Source of the DNA: an uncultured Selenomonadaceae bacterium
GTDB taxonomy: Bacteria > Bacillota > Negativicutes > Selenomonadales > Selenomonadaceae
Length of the DNA: 44,646 bases
Direction: 5' to 3'
NCBI GenBank assembly: GCA_905234175.1
Contig: CAJOGX010000021.1
Coordinates: 1 to 44,646 of the forward strand
Below the pieces are notes generated by a model. It ran no database searches. It was not told where the DNA came from and saw only the letters and a program-made list of their open reading frames with translations. Position 1 is the stretch's first letter; each line of letters starts with the position of its first letter. The translations under genes and the position numbers were made by a program. This document shows, piece after piece, positions 31,992-40,270 of the stretch.

Positions 31992-32384
31992 ATGAATTTG
32001 GATATTGCGGACACGATGGTGCGAATGGCGATGGATTCGATTCGCAACGCGTATGTTCTTTACGACGGGATAATTGCGGGCGCGTGCGTGCTGGCGAGCG
32101 ACGGCACTCTTTACAGCGGCTGCACGATTGATCACCCCGTGGCGGAACTGAGTATGCCGGCTGAGCTGGTAGCGATGTCCCGCGCGATTTCCGACGGCAA
32201 GCGTGAATTTGACGCGCTGGCGATTGTCGCTGACATTGCGGGCTTTTACGCGCCGAACGAAGAAACTTTCCAGTTCCTGTCACAGTTTGCGATTGAGGAA
32301 TTTATACTGGCGGATTTAGACGGCAACGTTAAAATTCTGCAGTTCGACGAAATTGTTCCCTACAAGCAGCGCCGCCGCAGTTAA
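31992..32384 (+). CDS. Cytidine deaminase-like protein lacking zinc ligands
   Basis: A 130-aa protein with the layout of tetrameric cytidine deaminase: AGACVLASDGTLYSGCTIDHP (about 29-49, cited within limit as GACVLASDGTLYSG), then SMPAELVAMSRAISDGKREFDALAIVAD. The catalytic motif Cys-Ala-Glu is Pro56-Ala57-Glu58 and the second motif PCxxC is APNEETF (87-93), so all three zinc cysteines are absent while the glutamate remains. A deaminase activity of the usual type is not expected. Likely roles are ligand binding or regulation (inference). ATG 31992 follows GGAGG at 10 bases; an ATG at 31984 runs into a stop. Confidence 0.7.
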   Translation: MNLDIADTMVRMAMDSIRNAYVLYDGIIAGACVLASDGTLYSGCTIDHPVAELSMPAELVAMSRAISDGKREFDALAIVADIAGFYAPNEETFQFLSQFAIEEFILADLDGNVKILQFDEIVPYKQRRRS

Positions 32385-32407
32385 TTTTTCTCACGAACAA
32401 AAAAATT

Positions 32408-32439
32408 AAGACCGAGCCGAAAGCTGGCCGGTCTTTTTT
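32408..32439 (+). terminator. Rho-independent terminator after the deaminase-like gene
   Basis: AAGACCG (32408-32414) pairs with CGGTCTT (32429-32435) and runs into six T's (32434-32439). It lies 24 bases after the stop; the A-rich left side may let it also serve the convergent HlyD gene. Confidence 0.7.
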
Positions 32440-32454
32440 AGTTGCGGGAAAAGT

Positions 32455-33549
32455 TCAATCGAGTTCAACGCTGACGGTTTGCCCTGCCATAGCGCCGCTG
32501 TTTTCGTCGACGTAAATTCTGACCTGGAACGCGGACAAATCAGCCTGCCCCTTTTCGCGGGACTGTTTCAAATCAGCGAAGCCAGGCGCCTGCGTCATAA
32601 GCCGAATCGTGCAGCGAATTTTTTTATCGTCTGCGACGGTGGTGCAGAAAATTTCTCCGCCTTCGCGCAGGTTGACGGCCTGTTCCTCGGAAACGTAAAT
32701 GTCGTAGTAGACGCGCTTAGTTTCGAGCAGGACGACGGGGACGTTTGGCGAGACCATTTCGCCATGTTTCTGCAGGACGCTGATAATTTTGCCGGATTCG
32801 GGCGCGTGCAAAGTCAGGCGGGATTTGGCGACTTCGAGTTCCTTGAGCTGGACTTCGAGAAATTTTTTCTGCTCAGCCAGCGCGTCAAGGTCGTTCTGCA
32901 TATTTTCAACGGTAGCGCGTTCCTGCGCGATTGTCGGCAAGTTCAGCGAATCGGTTCTGCCGGTATCGCGTGTGCCAGCTAAAAGCCGGTCGAGGAGCTG
33001 TTGCTGCGTGTCAACGTTCGCGCGGGCTACATTCAGGTTCATGATAGCGTCGTCGAGCTGGGAGCGGGCAATAGCGCCGGCGTTGACGAGTTCAAGGTTG
33101 CGGTTGTAGTTAATTTCGGCGTTGCGGAGCGTCGCGCGGGCGGAATTTACAAGAGCGCGCTGGCTGTCAATCTGGCGGAAGGACTGCTGTTCGTCGTTCG
33201 TGACGCGGAAACTGTTAGCGTTCATCGTGCCGGCGGTAGATTTAATCTGCGCGTCAAGCTGAGCAATCTGCGCCTGCAGTTTCTCAATCGCCAAATCGGT
33301 ATCGGTTGCGTCGAGCTCCATAATCAAATCGCCAGCCTGAACTTCCTGCCCTTCGCGGACGGCCTCGTTAGTCATGCGCCCGCCGACGGAATCAAACGCC
33401 AGCTTGATTTGTTCCGCCGTCAGAATACTCTCCTTGACAGTGCCGCCCAGAAAAACTGCGTCGTTGCCGCGATACATTAGAATAAGTCCGCTGATAATCA
33501 GGAGCGCCAGAAAAATCATGCCGCCGCGCGCCGTTTTATTTTTTGGCAT
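32455..33549 (-). CDS. HlyD/YbhG-type membrane fusion protein
   Basis: A 364-aa periplasmic adaptor: a TM anchor (about 12-28), a split biotinyl-lipoyl domain (GGRMTNEAVREGQEV, LIMELDATDT; second half LHAPESGKIISVLQKHGEMV), a long coiled-coil hairpin (about 70-230, LQAQIAQLDAQI, NLNVARANVDTQQQLLDRLL, LEVQLKELEVAKSRL) and a beta-barrel domain. Such adaptors link ABC or MFS exporters to the outer membrane. ABC-2 permeases usually accompany them; the nearby permease-Usp fusion is on the opposite strand. ATG 33549 has GGAGGTG 5 bases upstream. Confidence 0.85.
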   Translation of the reverse strand: MPKNKTARGGMIFLALLIISGLILMYRGNDAVFLGGTVKESILTAEQIKLAFDSVGGRMTNEAVREGQEVQAGDLIMELDATDTDLAIEKLQAQIAQLDAQIKSTAGTMNANSFRVTNDEQQSFRQIDSQRALVNSARATLRNAEINYNRNLELVNAGAIARSQLDDAIMNLNVARANVDTQQQLLDRLLAGTRDTGRTDSLNLPTIAQERATVENMQNDLDALAEQKKFLEVQLKELEVAKSRLTLHAPESGKIISVLQKHGEMVSPNVPVVLLETKRVYYDIYVSEEQAVNLREGGEIFCTTVADDKKIRCTIRLMTQAPGFADLKQSREKGQADLSAFQVRIYVDENSGAMAGQTVSVELD

Positions 33550-33579
33550 AAAAACACCTCCATCAAAAAATTTTCTGCG

Positions 33580-33588
33580 CACATTGTA
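33580..33588 (-). promoter_or_regulatory. Possible extended -10 of the HlyD-type gene
   Basis: On the minus strand, TGG followed by TACAAT (33588-33583), 33 bases before the ATG at 33549. The -35 region is not clear. Confidence 0.4.
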
Positions 33589-33692
33589 CCACGTGCCGCC
33601 GCCAAAAGTAATAGCCCAAATAAAAAAAATCCCGCTGTAACTATTCTGGCGGAAAATTAATCTGCGGGGTATTTTATTTGCTTATCAGTTCG

Positions 33693-33701
33693 TGGTAAAA
33701 T
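33693..33701 (+). promoter_or_regulatory. Possible extended -10 of the 338-aa lipoprotein gene
   Basis: TGG followed by TAAAAT (33696-33701), 32 bases before ATG 33734. No good -35 box is spaced to it. Confidence 0.4.
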
Positions 33702-33733
33702 TTTTACATCACGAAAGAAGGGCGATAACTTTT

Positions 33734-34750
33734 ATGAAGAAAAAATTTTTAGCGGGAATGATTCTGGCGGCAGGGATATTCACGGGCTGCGGGAGCGACC
33801 ATCCTCCACCGCCGCCGCCGAAGGCTGAAACTGCCGAGACAAATCAAGCCGCGTCGAAACAGCTGGCTGAAAAATCTGCCGCCGAGCTCAAAGATAAGCA
33901 GGAGCTCAAGCGTTACATTTTGACGATTCAGCCGTACCTTGACAACGTGCGCGCGAAATGGCAGGAGCCGGACGAAAGTAATATCGCTGATTTCAGCGAG
34001 CTGAGCAAAGCCGAAAGAACCGCGCTGATTTTTAAAAATATCCAGCTCATGGAGCACAACGCTAATCTTCACGGCGCAATGATTCAGGAAATTGGCAAAA
34101 TCGATACGCCGAAAGCCGCCGAGGAGCTGAAAAATACGCTGGTCGAATTGAACGCGTGCTACTTCAAAAACATCAGGGAATACATGGATTATTTTTCCGG
34201 CAGCGAAGAGGAACGCCACACTCTGAGCGGCACCGTCTCTTCCTTGATAAAAATTGCGACTGCGTCCAGTTCCAGCGAAATTGACCGGCTGATTCGTAAG
34301 CGCGACCAGATTATTGACAGCGTGCGCGACGTTGAAGTTGACGCCGCCGACATTCCTGAGCCGGAAAAAATTATCGACAGCGTTTTTGAAAATCAGCCGC
34401 CAAAATCTGAAAACACGAGCGCCGAAGACGAGGCAGTTTCAGCGTTTAAAAGTTTTCACGAGAACATAACCGAAAAAGATTTTCTGCGAGCGTTTGAAAG
34501 ATTCAGCGTCGAACGCAGGAACAAAATCCGGCTGGAAGACTGGATTAACGGCTTCAAAACTACCGTCAGCAGCAAAGTTTCTGACATTCGCGTAAAATCT
34601 CATGACGGCGACAGCGTTGTTTTGGATTATGTGCTCACCGCCGAAGATAATCCTGGCGGCGTCCGGCATTTCAACGGCACGGCGACGCTCATTTTTGAAA
34701 GCGGCGAATGGAAAATCGACAGCGCGCATAATACTTTAATCAACGACTAG
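33734..34750 (+). CDS. Lipoprotein of unknown function
   Basis: A 338-aa protein: signal peptide with lipobox FTGC (lipidated Cys at residue 19), a proline run (HPPPPPPKAE), an all-helical middle (about 50-235; VEL-NACYFKNIREYMDYFSG) and, after an acidic linker, a C-terminal alpha+beta domain (about 240-338; FKSFHENITEKDFLRAFERF, VLTAEDNPGGVRHFNGTATLIF, WKIDSAHNTLI) with the shape of an NTF2-like/DUF4878-type domain. I do not recognise the whole. ATG 33734 rather than an upstream in-frame start at 33692 because the signal peptide begins here. Its stop overlaps the truA stop. Confidence 0.75.
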   Translation: MKKKFLAGMILAAGIFTGCGSDHPPPPPPKAETAETNQAASKQLAEKSAAELKDKQELKRYILTIQPYLDNVRAKWQEPDESNIADFSELSKAERTALIFKNIQLMEHNANLHGAMIQEIGKIDTPKAAEELKNTLVELNACYFKNIREYMDYFSGSEEERHTLSGTVSSLIKIATASSSSEIDRLIRKRDQIIDSVRDVEVDAADIPEPEKIIDSVFENQPPKSENTSAEDEAVSAFKSFHENITEKDFLRAFERFSVERRNKIRLEDWINGFKTTVSSKVSDIRVKSHDGDSVVLDYVLTAEDNPGGVRHFNGTATLIFESGEWKIDSAHNTLIND

Positions 34751-35520
34751 TAGAAAACTTTTTCCAGGCACAGACCGTTAGCCGGCGCCGTAGCAGGAAA
34801 TAAATTTCGGTTACCGCTTTTAAAAATCTGCGCGAAATTTTCCAGGCTGAGCCGGTGCCGCCCAACTTCAACCGCCGCCGCCACGATATTCCTTGCCATG
34901 TGATAGAGAAAACCGCTGGCGTGAATTTTAACACCGAGAATTTCCGCGCCGAAAAGATTTTCAGTAAAAAGTTCCGCCGCGTAAACCGTCCGCACTGGAT
35001 TCATCTGCGTGGAGCTCGCCGCCTTGAACGCCGAAAAATCGTGCTCGCCTTCCAGAAGTTTCAGCGCCGCCGCCATAGCTTCCACGTCCAGCGGATAGCG
35101 AATGTGCCACGCAAATCGCTCGGTGAACGGGTTCAAAGTCGCGCCGCGCTGAATTTTGTAGCTGTAAATTTTACTCTGAGCGCTGTGGAGCGCGCTGAAA
35201 TATTTATCCGCCTCCCACGCGTCGCGTACGACAATATCCGGCGGAAGGATGCCGCTCGCCGCTCGCGGAATTTTTTCAACTTCAATTCTGCCGTCGGTAA
35301 AAAAATTTACAACCTGCCCCAGCGCGTGTACGCCGGAATCAGTCCTCCCGCTCGCCGAAAGTTCCACGCTGTCACCGAAAATTTTTTCTAAGCGCTCCTC
35401 CAAAATATTCTGTATCGCTACGCTCGGCGGATTCTGCCGCTGAAAACCGTTGTAATTCGTGCCGTCGTACGCTACCAGCAGCGCGATATTCCGCCTCCGC
35501 AGTTTCAATTCAGCCCGCAT
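34747..35520 (-). CDS. truA: tRNA pseudouridine38-40 synthase
   Basis: A 257-aa cytoplasmic enzyme that isomerises uridines 38-40 in the tRNA anticodon stem-loop. ASGRTDSGVHALGQV holds the catalytic Asp61; FLYHMARNIV is the conserved C-terminal motif. ATG 35520 overlaps the 3' end of ecfT by 11 bases. The ecfT-truA pairing is a common Firmicute arrangement. The stop overlaps the convergent lipoprotein gene by four bases. Confidence 0.95.
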   Translation of the reverse strand: MRAELKLRRRNIALLVAYDGTNYNGFQRQNPPSVAIQNILEERLEKIFGDSVELSASGRTDSGVHALGQVVNFFTDGRIEVEKIPRAASGILPPDIVVRDAWEADKYFSALHSAQSKIYSYKIQRGATLNPFTERFAWHIRYPLDVEAMAAALKLLEGEHDFSAFKAASSTQMNPVRTVYAAELFTENLFGAEILGVKIHASGFLYHMARNIVAAAVEVGRHRLSLENFAQIFKSGNRNLFPATAPANGLCLEKVFY

Positions 35521-36310
35521 AGCTAAAACTCACCAGCCCCGCGCAAAATCCAGCCGTCACGCCCGCCGCTAAAAAATCTGCGCGACCAAACGCCAGCTGC
35601 TTTAAATGCGTCCGCCCTTCGCCGCCACGGTAACAGCGCGCCTCCATTGCCAGCGCCAATTCGTCCGCGCGCCGGAAACTCGACAGGAACAGCGGCACCA
35701 AAACCGGCACGAACATTTTCAGCCGCCGCAAAATATTTCCCGACTCGAAGTCCACGCCGCGCGCTTTCTGCGCCTTCATGATTTTTTCCGTCTCCTCCAA
35801 AAGCGTCGGGATAAACCGCAGCGCGATTGTCATCATCATCGCCAGTTCGTGCGCCGGTACGCCGACTTTCGCCAGCGGCGACAATAATTTTTCCAGCGCG
35901 TCCGTCAGTTGCAGCGGCGAGGTTGTGAACGTCAGCAGGCTCGATAAAATTATCAGCAGAATCAGCCGCAAACTTATCAGCACGCCCGCTTTTACGCCTT
36001 CGTCCGTGATTTTGAACACAAAAATTTCCGCTAAAACTTCGCCGTCGTGACTCACCAAATGTATCGCCAGCGTGAAAAAAATTATCCACAGCAGCGGCTT
36101 CAGCGACTTCAAAACTGTCAGCGGCGGGATTTTTGAAACTGCCACAAGCAAAATCGTCGCGCAGGTCAGCGCCGAATACGCCAGCGCGCCTTTGACTGCG
36201 AAAATCAGAATCATCAGCGCGAACAGCAGAATTATTTTCGTGCGCGGGTCGAGCCGGTGCAAAATCGATTCGCCTGGGAAAAATTGTCCGAGCGTTATAT
36301 CCTGTAGCAT
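35510..36310 (-). CDS. ecfT: ECF transporter transmembrane component EcfT
   Basis: A 266-aa membrane protein with about five TM segments, the shared T-component of energy-coupling factor vitamin/metal importers. The two cytoplasmic coupling motifs are present: KAQKARGVDF and AMEARCYRGG (Ala-Arg-Gly / Ala-Arg-Cys types) which contact the EcfA ATPases. Usually ecfA1 and ecfA2 lie just upstream; here typA does, and no ECF ATPase or S-component is in the window. The ATG shares one base with the typA stop (TGATG). Confidence 0.92.
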   Translation of the reverse strand: MLQDITLGQFFPGESILHRLDPRTKIILLFALMILIFAVKGALAYSALTCATILLVAVSKIPPLTVLKSLKPLLWIIFFTLAIHLVSHDGEVLAEIFVFKITDEGVKAGVLISLRLILLIILSSLLTFTTSPLQLTDALEKLLSPLAKVGVPAHELAMMMTIALRFIPTLLEETEKIMKAQKARGVDFESGNILRRLKMFVPVLVPLFLSSFRRADELALAMEARCYRGGEGRTHLKQLAFGRADFLAAGVTAGFCAGLVSFSYAG

Positions 36311-38136
36311 CAGCCTTCAGATTTGCGGGCGTTCTTAGCGGCGCGGCCGCGAATGTTGTGGTTGAGCACGGCCTTGCGCAGGCGGATACTTTTCGGAGTG
36401 ACTTCAACAAGTTCGTCGTCGTTAATGTATTCAAGCGCCTGTTCGAGGCTCATAATACGCGGCGGGACAAGTCGAATCGCTTCGTCGGCGGCGCTGGAGC
36501 GCATATTCGTGGCGTGTTTCTGCTTGCAGGGATTAATATCGATGTCCATTTCGCGAGAATTTTCGCCGACAATCATTCCCTCATAAACTTTCTGATTGGG
36601 CTCAATAAACATTGTGCCGCGATCCTGCAGGTTGAAAATTCCGTAGCCGGTGGTTGTGCCTTCCTCGAACGCAACGAGACTGCCGCGACTGCGCCCAGGA
36701 ATATCGCCCTTGTAAGGTTCGTAGCCGTGGAAAACGTGGTTCATGATTCCGTTGCCGCGCGTGCTTGTCAGAAGTTCGGAGCGGAAACCGATAAGTCCGC
36801 GCGCCGGTATCAGAAAGTTAATGCGCATATAACCGGCGAGTTCGGTCATATCGAGCATTTCAGCTTTGCGGCGGCCGAGGCTTTCCATAGCGGTGCCGAC
36901 GTACTCGGCTGGAACTTCGACGGTGAGCGCTTCAATAGGCTCATTTTTTTTGCCGTCGATAGTTTTGTAAACGACTTCGGGCTTGCCAATCTGCATTTCG
37001 TAGCCTTCGCGGCGCATTGTTTCAATCAGAATGGAAAGGTGAAGTTCGCCGCGTCCGCTGACTTTGAAAACGTCCGCCGAATCGGTTTCCTCGACGCGCA
37101 GGGCGACGTTGGTTTCAGCCTCTTTGAAAAGCCTGTCGCGAATGTGGCGGCTGGTAACGAACTGCCCTTCCTTGCCCGCGAAAGGACTGGTGTTGACGCC
37201 GAAAGTCACGCTGAGCGTCGGCTCGTCAACGCGAATGCCAGGCAGCGCTTCGGGATTGTCCACGTCAGCAATGGTATCGCCAATCGACGCGTCAGTTAAG
37301 CCGGTGAGCGCAACGATTTCGCCCATACCGGCTTCATCGACTTCGACGCGATTTAGCCCTTCGTAGGTGAAAACTTTTCCGACCTTGCCGCGCTTAACGC
37401 CGTCGGGGCTCATAATCGCAACGGTCTCGCCGGTTTTGATTTTGCCGCGATGAACTCTGCCGATAATAATTTTGCCAACGTAGTCATTCGCTTCGAGCGT
37501 CGTGACAACCATTTGTAAAGGCGCGTCAACTTCGCCTTCGGGCGGCGGAATTTTTTCAAGAATGGTATCGAGCAGCGGTTTCATGTCAGCGCTGTCGTCG
37601 CTCATATTTTTCTTAGCGATACCGAGCTTGGCGGAAGTGTAGACGATCGGAAAATCCAGCTGCTCATCTTCCGCGTCCAGCTCCATAAAAAGTTCGAGAA
37701 TTTCATCTTCAACTTCAGAAATTCGAGCGTCGGGCTTGTCGATTTTGTTTATGACAACGATAATTTTCAAGTGATTCTCAAGCGCCTTGCGTAACACGTA
37801 ACGAGTTTGCGGGCGTGGTCCTTCCGCTGCGTCGACCAAAAGCAGGGCGCCGTCAGCCATATTGAGAACGCGTTCAACTTCGCCGGAAAAATCCGAATGC
37901 CCAGGTGTATCCAAAATATTTATTCGGACGCCGTTAAATAAAATTTCTGCGTTCTTAGAAAAAATTGTAATTCCGCGTTCCCTTTCGAGTGCGCCCGAGT
38001 CCATAACAAGCGGGTCAAAAGTTTCATTTTCGCGGAAAATCTTGCTATATTTCAGTAACGCGGAAACTGTATGACTCTTCCCCGTGTCCACGTGTGCTAT
38101 AATAGCGACGTTACGTATATTAGAATTTATATGCAT
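36310..38136 (-). CDS. typA: Ribosome-associated GTPase TypA/BipA
   Basis: A 608-aa translational GTPase that binds ribosomes under stress and cold and helps 50S assembly. Motifs: P-loop AHVDTGKS (14-21), ERERGITI switch I, DTPGH switch II with the catalytic His, NKID, SAK; domains II, III, V and the BipA-specific C-terminal domain end with RKAVLNHNIRGRAAKNARK. The P-loop differs from the usual AHVDHGKTT: His18 is Thr and the following TT is SH. It still fits the G-box consensus. ATG 38136 is preceded by AAAGGAA. First gene of typA-ecfT-truA. Confidence 0.95.
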   Translation of the reverse strand: MHINSNIRNVAIIAHVDTGKSHTVSALLKYSKIFRENETFDPLVMDSGALERERGITIFSKNAEILFNGVRINILDTPGHSDFSGEVERVLNMADGALLLVDAAEGPRPQTRYVLRKALENHLKIIVVINKIDKPDARISEVEDEILELFMELDAEDEQLDFPIVYTSAKLGIAKKNMSDDSADMKPLLDTILEKIPPPEGEVDAPLQMVVTTLEANDYVGKIIIGRVHRGKIKTGETVAIMSPDGVKRGKVGKVFTYEGLNRVEVDEAGMGEIVALTGLTDASIGDTIADVDNPEALPGIRVDEPTLSVTFGVNTSPFAGKEGQFVTSRHIRDRLFKEAETNVALRVEETDSADVFKVSGRGELHLSILIETMRREGYEMQIGKPEVVYKTIDGKKNEPIEALTVEVPAEYVGTAMESLGRRKAEMLDMTELAGYMRINFLIPARGLIGFRSELLTSTRGNGIMNHVFHGYEPYKGDIPGRSRGSLVAFEEGTTTGYGIFNLQDRGTMFIEPNQKVYEGMIVGENSREMDIDINPCKQKHATNMRSSAADEAIRLVPPRIMSLEQALEYINDDELVEVTPKSIRLRKAVLNHNIRGRAAKNARKSEG

Positions 38137-38167
38137 AAAAAATTCCTTTCCAGCATTTTTATTTATC

Positions 38168-38196
38168 TTGACAGAAAAAGCTCTACGTGCTAAGAT
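38168..38196 (+). promoter_or_regulatory. Promoter of the GIY-YIG gene
   Basis: Perfect TTGACA (38168-38173), 17-base spacer, TAAGAT (38191-38196) preceded by TGC. It leaves a leader of about 95 bases containing GCGGCG and its complement CGCCGC near 38222 and 38267. A weaker minus-strand TTGACT nearby may serve typA. Confidence 0.65.
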
Positions 38197-38295
38197 TGAA
38201 AGCGTAAAAAGTCAAACCTAGCGGCGCAGAGCCTTTGCAGTTTAATAATTTTAACACTCTCTCGCCGCAATGTCAAGAAAGGCGGGAGTATTTTT

Positions 38296-38823
38296 ATGGA
38301 CAAAAAGGATTTTTACGGGCAGATTTACTACATCGACAACGACATAAACGAAAAATTGTACGTCGGACAGACTACCAGAACGCTGAAAGAACGCTTCCAG
38401 GAGCATTACCGCGCAGATTCTGTTATCGGCAAAGCTATGCGTGAGTACGGGCTGGAACATTTTCATATTCACTCTATAGAAAAATGCTACACAAAGGAGC
38501 AGCAGGATGCTTTTGAGATTTTCTGGATTGCCGCGCTTAACACAAAATCGCCAAATGGCTATAATTTGACGGACGGCAGCGACGGAACGGTTAATCCTTC
38601 AGTGGAAACGCGGGAAAAAATGTCGATTGCAAAGAAAGGGCGCCCTGGACATCCTCAAACCGAATCGGCGAAAATAGATATTGCAGCGGCGCAAATTGGG
38701 AATAAAAATGGCGTCGGCAATAAAAGTAATACAGGGCGAAAACTTCCGCTGAACAATGCGCAAAAATGTCAGCGTCGAGAAAAGCCTATTATGCAGAACA
38801 TCCTGAAGCGGTCGAAAAAATGA
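38296..38823 (+). CDS. GIY-YIG nuclease-domain protein, frameshifted at its C-terminus
   Basis: A 175-aa reading frame. The GIY-YIG-type domain is at 8-90: GQIYYIDNDINEKLYVGQTT (cited start GQIYYIDND), the Arg of TLKERFQEHY, and E in AFEIFWIAALNTKSPNGYN. A NUMOD-like part follows (ETREKMSIAKKGRPGH). After a run of five A's at 38762-38766, the frame becomes nonsense for 18 codons, while another frame stays open to a TAA at 38895-38897 and encodes a repeat, KAYYAEHPEAVEKMRARGKAYYEEHPE (two copies of KAYYxEHPE). One extra A would give an intact gene 38296-38897. Homing-endonuclease relatives of this type are mobile, but no intron is seen. Confidence 0.8.
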   Translation: MDKKDFYGQIYYIDNDINEKLYVGQTTRTLKERFQEHYRADSVIGKAMREYGLEHFHIHSIEKCYTKEQQDAFEIFWIAALNTKSPNGYNLTDGSDGTVNPSVETREKMSIAKKGRPGHPQTESAKIDIAAAQIGNKNGVGNKSNTGRKLPLNNAQKCQRREKPIMQNILKRSKK

Positions 38824-38897
38824 GAGCGAGGGGCAAAGCCTATTACGAGGAACACCCTGAATTGGCAGAACAAATATCGACGAAAGTCAAGGCTTAA
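38767..38897 (+). other. Displaced C-terminal reading frame of the GIY-YIG gene
   Basis: An open frame without its own start or ribosome binding site that continues the GIY-YIG protein, with two near-identical KAYYxEHPE units about 20 residues apart. It ends at the TAA 38895-38897. Confidence 0.65.
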
Positions 38898-38904
38898 TTA
38901 ATTG

Positions 38905-38933
38905 TTGACACAATCGCGCGCTTGATTTATATT
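38905..38933 (+). promoter_or_regulatory. Promoter of the signalling operon
   Basis: Perfect TTGACA (38905-38910), 17-base spacer, TATATT (38928-38933), 48 bases before ATG 38981. The four following genes are close or overlap. Confidence 0.75.
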
Positions 38934-38980
38934 TTCAGTAACATTCATGGATAAATTGATAATTGCTTGAAGGTGAGGTC

Positions 38981-40258
38981 ATGAGCAAAATTCTGATTGT
39001 GGACGACGAGCAGATAATGTTACTGCTGGCGCGGCGGATTTTGTCAGCGAAGTACGAAGTGGTAACGGCGTCGAACGGCGCGGAGGCGCTGGAAATTTTC
39101 GCGCGGGAGCGGCCGGATTTAGTGCTGTCGGATTTGCTTATGCCGGAAATGGACGGCTACGAATTGCACCAGCTCCTGCAGGAACAAAGCGCGACGCCGG
39201 TTCCTATAATGTTTATGACGGCGGACGAGAGCGACGAAAGCGAAAGTAAGGGCTTCGAGCTGGGCGCGGCAGATTACATTCGCAAGCCGCTAAAGCCGGA
39301 CGTTCTGCTCCGCCGCGTGGGAAATATTATCGAAAACCTTGACAAGATTCACGGGCTGGAAGCGGCGGCGTCAATGGACGCGCTTACGGGTCTGCTGAAC
39401 AAAGCCGCCTCGCAGGACGAAATTGGCGCGCTGGTTGAACATTCGTCGGGCGCGCTGATGATGGTCGACCTTGACAGTTTCAAGCTGGTGAACGACCTCT
39501 ACGGGCACGCAATGGGCGATAAAATTCTTGTGCGGTTCGCGGAACTGCTGAAAAAAATCACGCGCGAAACCGACCTGGCGGGGCGAATGGGCGGCGACGA
39601 ATTTATTTTGTACCTGCAGAACGTAGACGACGAAAGAGTTTTGCGGAGCCGGACGGAATTTCTCAACCGGCAGCTTGTTGCCTCGGCTAAGGAATTTATG
39701 GGCGCGGATATGCAGATACCGCTGGGCGTGAGCGTGGGCGCGGTTTTCGTACCCGACGGCGGCAGGGATTTCGCTGAGCTGTACAAAAAGGCGGACAGCG
39801 CGCTTTACGAAGTCAAACAGCACGGCAAGCACGGGCTTTCAGTTTTCAGCACGCAGACGCACCACGAGCATAAAAAAATTTCCGACGGCGGCGGGATTTC
39901 ACAAATGCGCATGATTCTCGGCGAGCGGAATGTTGAAAAGGAAGCGTACTTCGTTGACTTCGACACGTTCAAAAAAATTTACCAGCTGCTGTCACGAATG
40001 GCGGAGCACTACCGCAAGGGTCTGACGCTAATGCAGTTCACGCTGAGCGACGAAACGGCGGCGGACGAGCTGAAAGACGTGCTGATACACGCGCTGAGGC
40101 GGAGCGACTGCGTTTCGCAGAGCGGCAAGAATAAATTTTTCGTGCTGCTTATGGAGGCTACCGAAGAGGAAAGCGACGGCGTCAGGGACAGAATTTTTTC
40201 GCGGCTCAAGCCGGAAACTATCGGAAAAGTTTCATACGAGCGGGAAGGAATTTTTTAA
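38981..40258 (+). CDS. Receiver-GGDEF diguanylate cyclase response regulator
   Basis: A 425-aa protein. Receiver domain 2-120: acidic pair DD8-9, phospho-acceptor Asp51 (DLVLSDLLMP), Thr80, Lys102. GGDEF domain about 130-295 with intact GGDEF at 204-208 and the inhibitory I-site RETD at 195-198, so it should make cyclic di-GMP and be inhibited by it. A third part, about 310-425, has the same layout with RRSDCVSQSGKNKFFVLL where GGDEF should be, i.e. a degenerate second GGDEF domain. ATG 38981 has GGTGAGG just upstream. First gene of the operon. Confidence 0.88.
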   Translation: MSKILIVDDEQIMLLLARRILSAKYEVVTASNGAEALEIFARERPDLVLSDLLMPEMDGYELHQLLQEQSATPVPIMFMTADESDESESKGFELGAADYIRKPLKPDVLLRRVGNIIENLDKIHGLEAAASMDALTGLLNKAASQDEIGALVEHSSGALMMVDLDSFKLVNDLYGHAMGDKILVRFAELLKKITRETDLAGRMGGDEFILYLQNVDDERVLRSRTEFLNRQLVASAKEFMGADMQIPLGVSVGAVFVPDGGRDFAELYKKADSALYEVKQHGKHGLSVFSTQTHHEHKKISDGGGISQMRMILGERNVEKEAYFVDFDTFKKIYQLLSRMAEHYRKGLTLMQFTLSDETAADELKDVLIHALRRSDCVSQSGKNKFFVLLMEATEEESDGVRDRIFSRLKPETIGKVSYEREGIF

Positions 40259-40270
40259 GGACGGAGTGCA

